From: Pseudomonas sp. FP1742
Lineage (GTDB): Bacteria > Pseudomonadota > Gammaproteobacteria > Pseudomonadales > Pseudomonadaceae
Length of the DNA stretch: 64,000 nucleotides
Reading direction: 5' to 3'
NCBI RefSeq assembly: GCF_030687145.1
Contig: NZ_CP117460.1
Span: 2,666,001-2,730,000 of the forward strand
Part shown: positions 56,101 to 63,494 of the stretch, piece by piece
How positions within the stretch are numbered: the stretch's first letter is position 1
Layout of the letters: each line of letters begins with the position of its first letter
The notes under the pieces: model-generated
The model's input: only the letters and a program-made list of their open reading frames with translations
Told to the model about the DNA's origin: nothing
Database searches by the model: none
Position numbers and translations under genes: made by a program

Positions 56101-57870
56101 ATGTGGACCCGTGGCCTGCAAGTCTTTGGGCTCGATGATGAACATGTTGGCGGCCACATCACAGTCGGCGCCGCCCTTGCGTTGGAACGCCAGGGGTCGG
56201 ATGACCACGGCCTGTTCATCGACGACCCGTTCGGCGGCGGTTCGATTCATCAACGCATCGACATAGCGATACCCCAGATGGGTGAACCCGTGCTCACCCT
56301 TGATCGAATGCTCGAGGGCCAGCAGGGGGAGATGAACCGACAGTTCCAGCGCGAACAATCGTTCCCGCTCCCGTGCGTCGTCGGTGTCGCCGAGCAGCAA
56401 GGTTTCGATCAGTTCGGGATAGTGCTGGCCGACATTGACCCGGCTCACCAGGTCCAGCAGATAGGCGTCGGTAGTCCACTGCTGAATCAGTTGATCTCCC
56501 GTGTGGCGGACAGTCATGCGGCCCTTGGGTTTTGCGGCGAGATTTTTGATCGCCAGCTCGGTCAGGGTCATTTTGACGGTTTCGATGTAGCCGCTGCCGA
56601 GGTCACCGACGGGCACATGAAAGGTCAGTTCCAGCTCGTCGGAGTTGTAACCGGGCGCCAGCGGATAATCTTCCTGCATCTGCTTGTGCAGGGCTTTTCG
56701 GGCAAACGTACGAAGGTCGTCGATGCCATCGTTGAAGGTGCGCCCCTGGGTCTGTTGCTTGACGCTGGCCATGGCCAGGACGTGCTTGCGATAGGCCATG
56801 CGGTCAGTGGGTGTCGCCGCTTGCAACCACCTGGGAATCGATGCCTGTATCGGTTGAAAAACCGCATCGTCCGGTTGGCTGTCGATGAACAGCGTGGCGA
56901 TGTCGGTGATCGCGTCAACGTGTTTCGCCAACTCGCCCAGGCCCCGGCTGGCGGGCAGTTTGAGCGCAGCCAGATCTTCCAGTTGCCGGTTCAGGAGCAG
57001 GGCAGCCTGGATGTCAAAGATGTTGCCGTCCGGTTCAAACCGCTTCCAGGTGATGACATCGGCCTTGTATGCCTGCTGAAACCGTGCGCCCCAGGCCAGG
57101 CCGAAAGCTTCCAGGGAAGCGAAGGGCTCGATTTTGCCGGTCACGCTGCACAACAAATGGGTTTCACCACAAGTCACCAGGAGCTCGGAGGCCTGCAGCG
57201 TAATGGAGACGTCACCGTTGGTCAGGGTGGTTTGCAGGGTGCAGGCTTGTATGGGGCCTTTTGACCAGGGTTGCTGGAGACGCTGCAGGTTGTCCGGGTG
57301 GCTGGCCAGCTCCGCGAGAATCCCGGCCTGCACCGGGTTGCTTTTCGACAGGCGGGTCGCGGATGTCTGCAGGACGCCGGCCAGCAAGTTTCCCAGCCAT
57401 TGCCAGCGGCTGACGCCGGTCTCGTCCTTCTCATTCCAGTAAAGGGTCAGCGATTCCTGAAGCCCGATGTGCAGCAAGTCGGGTAGCTCAAGGATGACCC
57501 CCGCAATCACCTGGAGATCAGGCAGGCGTGATGTGGTTTTGCCGACAGTCAGTTGCGCGGGCGCACGGTTGGTCAGAAAGCAGGCACGACCGAACCGCTC
57601 GCTGAAATCGACAGGTGTGCCGCTGGCCAGATAATCCAGTACCAAGTCCAGCAGCAACGTGAGGCGCCAGGCCCCGTTGGGAATCGGCTGCGCGATTTTG
57701 GTTCGCTCAGGGTCAAAGTCCAGTTGCGGGTATTTTTCCAGTACGCCGTCCTTGAGCAGGCGAGCGGTTTCCGAGCGCAGGGTGGGGCGGGAGCTGAAGC
57801 GGGCGCTGACGGCGTGCACGATGATGTTGGTCAAATCCGCCGTGGCAGGGGGGGATGCAGGTATCGGCAT
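53155..57870 (-). CDS. Giant toxin-like protein (dermonecrotic-toxin-like, DUF6543 group)
   Basis: A 1571-residue protein. The first 700 residues are soluble and resemble the large Pseudomonas proteins labelled dermonecrotic toxin/DUF6543, with 'HFHIGDEFSPPDKPKPAIL' near the end of that part. Hydrophobic segments lie near 710-745 and 760-777, then a long charged coiled coil at about 955-1140. A Pro-rich linker near 1215 leads to a C-terminal region with no enzyme motif that I recognise. The start at 57870 (MPIPASPPATADLTNI) has AAGGA seven bases upstream; there is no signal peptide. No secretion gene or immunity gene adjoins it. Confidence 0.75.
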   Translation of the reverse strand: MPIPASPPATADLTNIIVHAVSARFSSRPTLRSETARLLKDGVLEKYPQLDFDPERTKIAQPIPNGAWRLTLLLDLVLDYLASGTPVDFSERFGRACFLTNRAPAQLTVGKTTSRLPDLQVIAGVILELPDLLHIGLQESLTLYWNEKDETGVSRWQWLGNLLAGVLQTSATRLSKSNPVQAGILAELASHPDNLQRLQQPWSKGPIQACTLQTTLTNGDVSITLQASELLVTCGETHLLCSVTGKIEPFASLEAFGLAWGARFQQAYKADVITWKRFEPDGNIFDIQAALLLNRQLEDLAALKLPASRGLGELAKHVDAITDIATLFIDSQPDDAVFQPIQASIPRWLQAATPTDRMAYRKHVLAMASVKQQTQGRTFNDGIDDLRTFARKALHKQMQEDYPLAPGYNSDELELTFHVPVGDLGSGYIETVKMTLTELAIKNLAAKPKGRMTVRHTGDQLIQQWTTDAYLLDLVSRVNVGQHYPELIETLLLGDTDDARERERLFALELSVHLPLLALEHSIKGEHGFTHLGYRYVDALMNRTAAERVVDEQAVVIRPLAFQRKGGADCDVAANMFIIEPKDLQATGPHILYRPLYTPSLQQYAARSDLLKAVAQQGALQTSVLTWLPDRARPVYDNNGFNEPHINHFHIGDEFSPPDKPKPAILAGDEAAAQWLSAVEEGRLPASLFASNARALADLADRQAVSNAESRWAIILEGGWLVFNNLVLPLLRGPAMLVGWMLQITHSLINDLPALDSDDPAARNLAWIDVLLNIGLLLLHVARTQGERPALAPERMGKDAPVTLDSLRRLLPLDLLHPETTITQETPGLPSEPPGSGNTLLDFNLSTARDSTSARLFNKLLAVKVAWPASQPEPVATGPFKGLYRIDNKWHATIAGLLFRVSVVPGFGEVYLVHPEHPDHPGIKLKTDGYGRWTLDQGLKLLGGGRNARRDALRESKQQRISLLELNLQEFLQQQTQVQKRVDIAEKLMELKKNDPASSEQDRATFRQRFADELDKQSETYVTALAEIREKSALSKSDPDPNLQRSLLENLINNARKRVVIADREREATNRTYADLTRGIEHLREAIKDKGNVVLDRYFEFMRRTSEVNETMIRFYEEAESRLAELKHLSRLGLEDWKRLTDNRSENELTALRVKSYQLSILRILSLKELGSATMAPLERALDPLMLLSRSHSELQTSRTYNSSDRIAVLDNLVDHYRKALDGLESIGIFNAEDLQPAAFNRLREIIGELRLDAERRLADDLQNLPQPSASEPAPPSPGTSKPPIQRPSSWASRKRVIKTAKGTLIGDIRPRVANQGGDIVDINGPLEDAPLASFHEHEPNVWVEMVEVRQPAPKASAHSYAQLKGDARKAIANVDKQVRKIEGYAQRASSPKEIEEQLQREAQKLTGYAEGLEHHEAPSPNREQDASLISDLRDHARALDSKASELRIRMTLAQPPSSEGVEYLLRCKEVYPRMIGNRVQLKTGRKDFMQEYVLLNKDDQPWWYAHFHYARSNDAKAQYTQAHLKTSEQRFETYESAMAKATDPKQKIDIHRGIISKELANSAFLTLQPR

Positions 57871-58047
57871 GATGCAATCCTTTGCATGGGTTGAGTTACG
57901 CAAAGTAAGGCGAAGCCGCAATGGATGTGCGGTAACGGGATACCGCACATCCGGCAATTCGATGATCTAAGTGACGGCTACGTGGCGGCAAGGAAAAAGC
58001 CGCCATCCAGTCGCGGCTATGCTCATATCTTGGATTTCACACACACC

Positions 58048-58077
58048 TGTGGGAGCGGGCTTGCTCGCGAATGTGGT
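58048..58077. repeat. Single REP unit
   Basis: One copy of tgtgggagcgggcttgctcg and its tail, without a facing partner, between the giant gene and the FadR-type regulator. The remaining bases of 57871-58144 hold no gene that I can see. Confidence 0.75.
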
Positions 58078-58144
58078 CTGCCATTCCATACCTGTGCTGA
58101 CGGACACACCGCTTGCGCGAGTACGCCCAAGGGAAGTGTGGTGG

Positions 58145-58864
58145 TTATGAGGGATCGGTGCCGAGCACCACATTCAGGGCATTCCGCGCATCGTCCAGTT
58201 GCACCAACGTCGCATGCCGCGCACCCAGCGCATCGCGATTCTCGATAGCCGTGAGAATTGCCTTATGCCGAGGCAGCGCCAGTTCATGCAGGTTCGGCCG
58301 TTGGTTGGAGTGCTTCAAGGCTTCGGCAATCGCCACCGACAGCATGTTGCACAGGTTCGCCAGCAAGTCGTTGTGGGTTGCGTCGGCGATGCGGCTGTGG
58401 AAATCCAGGTCCGGCTGCAACAGCGCTTCAGGCGTCGGCGCGGCTTCCATGCGTTGGTAGGCTTCACCGATGGAGGCGATGTCTGCGTCGGTGGCGAATT
58501 GCGCGGCCAGCGCGGCGGCGGCCGGCTCGATGATGCTGCGCACGCTGGTCAGCAGGTTGAAAAACTCATTCTGCGGGCTGCTTTGCATCAGCCAGTGCAA
58601 CACGTCCGGGTCGAGCATGTGCCATTCCCGGCGCGGCTTGACCACGGTGCCGACCCGCGGACGGGAATACACCAGCCCCTTGGCGACCAGCACTCGGGTC
58701 GCTTCGCGCAGAACCGGCCGGCTGACCGCGTATTCCTCGCACAACAGGGCTTCGGCGGGCAGTTTGTCGTCCGGTTTGAAACGTCCCGAGACAATCTGCA
58801 TGCCCAGTTCCTGGACGATGCGCGAGTGCATGCTTTTGCGGTCGGAGGGTTTGCGGTAATCCAT
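58145..58864 (-). CDS. FadR-subfamily GntR transcriptional regulator
   Basis: Regulator of about 239 residues. The winged helix-turn-helix covers 'LPAEALLCEEYAVSRPVLREATRVLVAKGLVYSRPRVGTVV', and an all-helical FCD ligand-binding domain follows with 'DLDFHSRIADATHND' and a metal-binding His near 'HKAILTAIENRD'. Start at 58864 (MDYRKPSDRK) is preferred, though no clear ribosome-binding site is seen. The adjacent sugar-acid genes and two FadR-like operators at 60839 and 60914 suggest that it represses them until an acid inducer binds. Confidence 0.87.
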   Translation of the reverse strand: MDYRKPSDRKSMHSRIVQELGMQIVSGRFKPDDKLPAEALLCEEYAVSRPVLREATRVLVAKGLVYSRPRVGTVVKPRREWHMLDPDVLHWLMQSSPQNEFFNLLTSVRSIIEPAAAALAAQFATDADIASIGEAYQRMEAAPTPEALLQPDLDFHSRIADATHNDLLANLCNMLSVAIAEALKHSNQRPNLHELALPRHKAILTAIENRDALGARHATLVQLDDARNALNVVLGTDPS

Positions 58865-58969
58865 GGGGAACGGCGCGATCCTGTGCGATGGGGTGCTGCG
58901 CATGATAGCAGGCGCAGCGAGGACGGTCGCCAGAGCAAGCACGGTCCTGAATCAGATGAATATCAAAAT

Positions 58970-59076
58970 GTGGGAGCGGCAGTGCGGTGATCCGACTTGC
59001 TCGCGAAGGCGGACTATCAGTCAACATCAATGTTGAATGTGATGGCCTCTTCGCGAGCAAGCCCGCTCCCACATTT
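58970..59076. repeat. REP doublet with one elongated unit
   Basis: The right unit is the standard cttcgcgagcaagcccgct. The left unit is split: gtgggagcgg is followed by cagtgcggtgatccga before cttgctcgcgaagg, an elongated REP variant. The centre has gtcaacatcaatgttga, shared with the doublet at 62359. Confidence 0.85.
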
Positions 59077-59087
59077 GGTTGATGCTG

Positions 59088-60824
59088 TCAGTGAGAGTGG
59101 CGGGGGACTTCGGAGCCGCGGCAGCCAACCAGGAAGTCGAAGTCGCAGCCCTGATCCGCCTGCAGCACATGGTCGATGTACAACTGACGATAACCGCCCA
59201 CCAGCAATTGTTGCGGCGGCTGCAGATCGGCCATGCGCGCGGCCAGTTCGGCGTCGGGGATGTCCAGATGCAAACGGCCATTGGCGCAATCGAGCTCGAT
59301 CCAGTCGCCTTCCTTCACCACCGCCAAAGGCCCGCCGGCGGCGGCTTCCGGTGCCACGTGCAAGACCACCGTGCCGTACGCCGTGCCACTCATGCGTGCG
59401 TCGGAAATCCGCACCATGTCGGTCACGCCTTGAGCCAGTAGCTTCGCCGGTAACCCCATGTTGCCGACTTCGGCCATGCCCGGGTAACCCTTCGGCCCGC
59501 AGTTCTTCATCACCAGAATCGAGTCGGCATCCACGTCCAGTTCCGGGTCGTTGATCCGTGCCTTGTACATGTCGAAATTCTCGAACACCACCGCGCGCCC
59601 GCGATGTTGCATCAGCTCGGCACTGGCGGCTGAAGGCTTGAGCACCGCACCCAGTGGCGCCAGGTTGCCGCGCAACACGCAGATGCCGCCATCGGCGCGG
59701 ATCGGGTTGTCGAGGGTGCGGATCACTTCATCCTGGCCATAGATCGGCGCGTCCTTGGTGTTCTCGCCAATGGTTTTGCCGTTGACGGTGAGGGCGTTCG
59801 GGTTGGGAATCAGGTTGGCTTCGCCGAGGCGGCGCAGCACCGCAGGCAAGCCACCGGCGTAGTAGAACTCTTCCATCAGGAAGCGCCCGGAGGGTTGCAG
59901 GTCGACGATGGTCGGCATGCCGCGACCGATGCGGGTCCAGTCATCCAGGTCCAGTTCCACGCCGATGCGCCCGGCGATGGCTTTCAGGTGGATCACCGCG
60001 TTGGTTGAACCGCCGATGGCGGCGTTCACCCGGATGGCGTTTTCGAAGGCTTCCTTGGTGAGGATTTTCGACAGTTTCAATTCTTCGCGAACCATCTCCA
60101 CCGCCCGCATGCCGGACATGTGAGCGAGTACATACCGGCGCGCATCCACCGCTGGAATCGCCGCGTTGTGGGGCAGGGAAGTGCCGAGGGCTTCGGCCAT
60201 GCAGGCCATGGTCGACGCGGTGCCCATGGTGTTGCAGGTGCCGGCCGAACGGGACATGCCGCCCTCGGCCGCGAGGAAGTCGTCGATGGTGATGGTGCCT
60301 GCTTTCACTTGTTCGCTGAGCTGCCACACCACGGTGCCCGAACCGATGTCCTGGCCCTTGTGCTTGCCATTGAGCATCGGCCCGCCGGTGACGACGATCG
60401 CCGGCACGTCGCAACTGGCCGCGCCCATCAGCAACGCCGGAGTGGTTTTGTCGCAACCGGTCAGCAGCACCACGCCATCGATCGGGTTACCGCGAATCGC
60501 TTCCTCGACGTCCATGCTCGCCAGGTTGCGGGTGAGCATGGCGGTGGGGCGCAGGTTCGATTCGCCGTTGGAGAACACCGGGAATTCCACAGGAAAGCCG
60601 CCCGCTTCGATCACCCCGCGTTTGACATGCTCGGCGATCTGGCGGAAATGCGCGTTGCACGGGGTCAGTTCCGACCAGGTGTTGCAGATGCCGATGATTG
60701 GCTTGCCGTGGAACTGGTGGTCGGCGATGCCCTGATTCTTCATCCAGCTGCGGTACATGAAGCCGTTCTTGTCGGCAGTGCCAAACCATTGGGCGGAGCG
60801 CAGGGTGGGTTTCTTATCAGACAT
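59088..60824 (-). CDS. IlvD/Edd-family sugar-acid dehydratase, L-arabonate dehydratase-like
   Basis: Fe-S dehydratase of 578 residues that should turn an aldonate into its 2-keto-3-deoxy acid. Cys56, Cys124 and Cys197 match, with a three-residue offset, the [2Fe-2S] ligands known in L-arabinonate dehydratase, and Lys126 in 'GCDKTT' fits the Mg-binding carbamylated lysine. 'GTCNTMGTASTMACMAEALG' and 'NCGPKGYPGMAEVG' are family signatures. The partner genes (FAH-type dehydratase, aldehyde dehydrogenase) favour L-arabonate or D-xylonate over dihydroxy-acids for branched-chain amino acids. It is divergent from the MFS gene. Confidence 0.87.
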   Translation of the reverse strand: MSDKKPTLRSAQWFGTADKNGFMYRSWMKNQGIADHQFHGKPIIGICNTWSELTPCNAHFRQIAEHVKRGVIEAGGFPVEFPVFSNGESNLRPTAMLTRNLASMDVEEAIRGNPIDGVVLLTGCDKTTPALLMGAASCDVPAIVVTGGPMLNGKHKGQDIGSGTVVWQLSEQVKAGTITIDDFLAAEGGMSRSAGTCNTMGTASTMACMAEALGTSLPHNAAIPAVDARRYVLAHMSGMRAVEMVREELKLSKILTKEAFENAIRVNAAIGGSTNAVIHLKAIAGRIGVELDLDDWTRIGRGMPTIVDLQPSGRFLMEEFYYAGGLPAVLRRLGEANLIPNPNALTVNGKTIGENTKDAPIYGQDEVIRTLDNPIRADGGICVLRGNLAPLGAVLKPSAASAELMQHRGRAVVFENFDMYKARINDPELDVDADSILVMKNCGPKGYPGMAEVGNMGLPAKLLAQGVTDMVRISDARMSGTAYGTVVLHVAPEAAAGGPLAVVKEGDWIELDCANGRLHLDIPDAELAARMADLQPPQQLLVGGYRQLYIDHVLQADQGCDFDFLVGCRGSEVPRHSH

Positions 60825-60838
60825 GATCGGTTCTCTTA

Positions 60839-60849
60839 TTGTATGACTA
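60839..60849. promoter_or_regulatory. Candidate FadR-family operator 1
   Basis: TTGTATGACTA fits the FadR-subfamily pattern TNGTNNNACNA at every fixed position. It lies 14 bases upstream of the dehydratase start, in the divergent promoter region, where a bound repressor would block transcription. Confidence 0.55.
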
Positions 60850-60913
60850 TATTGTGCAAGCTATGGCCTAACATAAGCGTAATTTCCACGGTTTGGAAGT
60901 GTTGTTGGTTAAA

Positions 60914-60924
60914 TAGTATTACTA
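60914..60924. promoter_or_regulatory. Candidate FadR-family operator 2
   Basis: TAGTATTACTA fits TNGTNNNACNA and is the centre of a 13-bp palindrome, ATAGTATTACTAT (60913-60925). It lies about 95 bases upstream of the MFS start codon. With operator 1 it makes a pair spaced 75 bases apart, about seven helical turns. Confidence 0.6.
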
Positions 60925-61018
60925 TATAGTCGGCTTCAACGGAGGGATCGGCCCTGGCGGTTTTCCGCGAGAGGCGTCCCCCGAGGTTCTATAAAAACAA
61001 CAATCGGAGACCGAACTC

Positions 61019-62341
61019 ATGAGCCAGGAACTGCGGCTTATTCGTCGCATCACGCTGAAACTGATTCCCTTCCTGATCCTGCTGTACCTGATCGCTTATG
61101 TGGATCGCTCCGCGGTAGGTTTCGCCAAGCTGCACATGGGCGCTGACATCGGCATCGGTGACGCGGCTTACGGGCTCGGTGCCGGGCTGTTCTTCATTGG
61201 TTACTTTCTGCTGGAGATCCCCAGCAACCTGATGCTCGACCGCTTTGGCGCCCGGCGCTGGTTCGCGCGGATCATGGTTACCTGGGGTGCCATTACCATC
61301 GGCATGGCGTTCGTCCAGGGGCCGCACAGTTTCTATGTGATGCGCTTTTTGCTTGGCGCGGCTGAAGCCGGGTTCTTCCCGGGGGTGCTGTACTACATCA
61401 CCCAATGGTTCCCGATTCGCCATCGCGGCAAGATCCTCGGGCTGTTCATCCTTTCCCAACCCATCGCGATGATGATCACCGGCCCGGTGTCCGGCGGTTT
61501 GCTCGGTATGGACGGCGTGCTTGGCCTGCACGGTTGGCAGTGGTTGTTTATCGTCATCGGCACCCCGGCGATCCTGCTGACCTGGCCGGTGCTGCGCTAC
61601 TTGCCGGACGGCCCGGACCAAGTGAAATGGATGGATCAATCCGAGAAAGACTGGCTGGCCGGTGAACTGAAAAAGGACCTCGCCGAATACGGCCAGACCC
61701 GCCACGGCAATCCGCTGCATGCACTGAAGGACAAACGGGTGTTGCTGCTGGCGCTGTTCTATCTGCCGGTGACCCTGAGTATCTACGGCCTGGGTTTGTG
61801 GCTGCCGACGCTGATCAAGCAGTTCGGCGGCACAGACCTGGTGACCGGGTTCGTGTCGTCGGTGCCGTACATCTTCGGGATCATCGGTTTGCTGATCGTG
61901 CCGCGCAGTTCCGACCGTCTGAATGATCGCTACGGTCATCTGGCGGTGCTGTATGTGTTGGGTGCCATCGGCCTGTTCCTTAGCGCCTGGCTGTCGGTGC
62001 CGGTGCTGCAATTGGCGGCGCTGTGCCTGGTGGCGTTCGCGCTGTTTTCCTGCACGGCGGTGTTCTGGACCTTGCCGGGGCGCTTCTTCGCCGGCGCCAG
62101 TGCGGCGGCGGGCATCGCCTTGATCAACTCGGTGGGCAACCTCGGCGGCTACATCGGTCCGTTCGTGATCGGTGCGCTGAAGGAATACACCGGTAACCTG
62201 GCCTCGGGGCTGTATTTCCTGTCTGGCGTGATGGTGTTCGGCCTGGTCCTGACCGGTGTGGTGTATCGCCTGCTGGAACGCAAGCATGTGTTGCCGGCCG
62301 ACCAGTTCGCGGCCAGTGCCCGGGGGGCTACCCGTACCTGA
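61019..62341 (+). CDS. MFS transporter, anion:cation symporter family
   Basis: Twelve-helix inner-membrane transporter of 440 residues in the ACS family that carries sugar acids such as galactonate, glucarate and aldonates. 'LIAYVDRSAVGFAKLHMGADIG' in helix 1 and 'NLMLDRFGARRWFARIMVTWG' between helices 2 and 3 are ACS signatures. The ATG follows GGAG. It is divergent from the dehydratase and first of a plus-strand run with the FAH-type and aldehyde dehydrogenase genes, so it should import their substrate. Confidence 0.88.
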   Translation: MSQELRLIRRITLKLIPFLILLYLIAYVDRSAVGFAKLHMGADIGIGDAAYGLGAGLFFIGYFLLEIPSNLMLDRFGARRWFARIMVTWGAITIGMAFVQGPHSFYVMRFLLGAAEAGFFPGVLYYITQWFPIRHRGKILGLFILSQPIAMMITGPVSGGLLGMDGVLGLHGWQWLFIVIGTPAILLTWPVLRYLPDGPDQVKWMDQSEKDWLAGELKKDLAEYGQTRHGNPLHALKDKRVLLLALFYLPVTLSIYGLGLWLPTLIKQFGGTDLVTGFVSSVPYIFGIIGLLIVPRSSDRLNDRYGHLAVLYVLGAIGLFLSAWLSVPVLQLAALCLVAFALFSCTAVFWTLPGRFFAGASAAAGIALINSVGNLGGYIGPFVIGALKEYTGNLASGLYFLSGVMVFGLVLTGVVYRLLERKHVLPADQFAASARGATRT

Positions 62342-62358
62342 GGTCAACACGGCTCAAA

Positions 62359-62449
62359 TGTGGGAGCGGGCTTGCTCGCGAATGCGGAGTGTCAGCCAAC
62401 ATAAATGTTGAATGTTAAGCCGTCTTCGCGGGCAAGCCCGCTCCCACAA
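62359..62449. repeat. REP doublet between the MFS and FAH-type genes
   Basis: Facing units tgtgggagcgggcttgctcg from 62360 and gggcaagcccgctcccaca to 62448, with a centre close to that of the doublet at 58970 (gccaacataaatgttga). It interrupts the catabolic operon, so it may lower expression of the genes downstream or give separate mRNA segments. Confidence 0.87.
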
Positions 62450-62491
62450 GGTCCTGCGTTGTTTTGAAGTTTGCGTTAACAGGAGAAAGAC

Positions 62492-63484
62492 ATGCGTTTA
62501 GTTCAGTTCGAATTGAGTAATGGCGAACGCCGCGTCGGTGTGGTCGAAGGCGATCAGGTACGCGAAGTGCAGGCTGCGCGCACGGTGCGGGATCTGGCGC
62601 TGGCGGCAATCGAGGCGGGGGGCAACCTTGAGCGACAGGTTCAAACCCTGGGCCTGGGCATCAGCCACGACTATTCGGCGCTGCTGGCCAATCTGCAAAT
62701 CCTCCCGCCACTGGATCACCCGGACCCGGCACACATGCTGGTCAGCGGCACCGGCCTGACCCATTTGGGCAGCGCGTCGGCCCGGGACAAAATGCATCAG
62801 CAGGCCGGCGACGAAGCGGCGATGACCGACACCATGCGCATCTTCAAGTGGGGCGTGGAGGGCGGTAAACCGGCAGCCGGCCAGGCTGGCGTGCAGCCGG
62901 AATGGTTCTACAAGGGCGATGGCAGCATCGTCGTGCGACCGGGCAAGCCGTTTCCGCTGCCGCCCTTTGCCGAGGATGCGGGGGAGGAGCCGGAGCTTAG
63001 CGGCCTCTATGTCATCGGCCACGATGGCAAACCGTATCGCCTCGGTTTCGCGGTGGGCAATGAGTTCTCCGATCACGTCATGGAGCGCAAGAATTACCTT
63101 TACCTGGCTCACTCGAAATTGCGCAGTTGCAGTTACGGCCCGGAGCTTAGGGTCGGTGAGTTGCCGCAACACCTGGCAGGCACCAGCCGCATTCTGCGCG
63201 ACGGCGAAGTGCTGTGGCAGAACGAGTTCCTCAGTGGCGAAGCCAACATGTGCCACAGCCTGGAAAACCTCGAATACCACCATTTCAAGTACAGCCAGTT
63301 CCTGCGCCCCGGCGACGTGCACATTCACTTCTTCGGCACCGCGACCCTGTCCTTCGCTGACGGCATCCGCACCCAACCGGGTGATGTGTTCGAGATCAGC
63401 CAGGCCGAGTTCGGCGCGCCTTTGATCAACGGCATTGAACCCGTTGAAGCGGCGTTCGAACCCGGCACCGTCGGCACACTTTAA
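62492..63484 (+). CDS. FAH-superfamily dehydratase, AraD1/2-keto-3-deoxypentonate dehydratase type
   Basis: A 330-residue protein of the AraD1-like branch of the fumarylacetoacetate-hydrolase superfamily. 'MLVSGTGLTHLGSASARDKMH' and 'GFAVGNEFSDHVMERKNYLYLAHSKLRSCSYGPEL' are typical of AraD1, with the metal-binding acidic residues in 'EFSD' and 'SGEANMCHS'. In the non-phosphorylative pentose route it dehydrates 2-keto-3-deoxy-L-arabonate (or the xylonate analogue) to 2-oxoglutarate semialdehyde. The position between the transporter and the aldehyde dehydrogenase supports this. Confidence 0.85.
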   Translation: MRLVQFELSNGERRVGVVEGDQVREVQAARTVRDLALAAIEAGGNLERQVQTLGLGISHDYSALLANLQILPPLDHPDPAHMLVSGTGLTHLGSASARDKMHQQAGDEAAMTDTMRIFKWGVEGGKPAAGQAGVQPEWFYKGDGSIVVRPGKPFPLPPFAEDAGEEPELSGLYVIGHDGKPYRLGFAVGNEFSDHVMERKNYLYLAHSKLRSCSYGPELRVGELPQHLAGTSRILRDGEVLWQNEFLSGEANMCHSLENLEYHHFKYSQFLRPGDVHIHFFGTATLSFADGIRTQPGDVFEISQAEFGAPLINGIEPVEAAFEPGTVGTL

Positions 63485-63494
63485 GGAGACACCC

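Noticed and set aside
60989..62350. 453-codon open frame on the minus strand opposite the MFS gene
   Set aside because: The plus strand shows all twelve-helix MFS features; the minus translation is low-complexity and rich in Gln, His and Arg.
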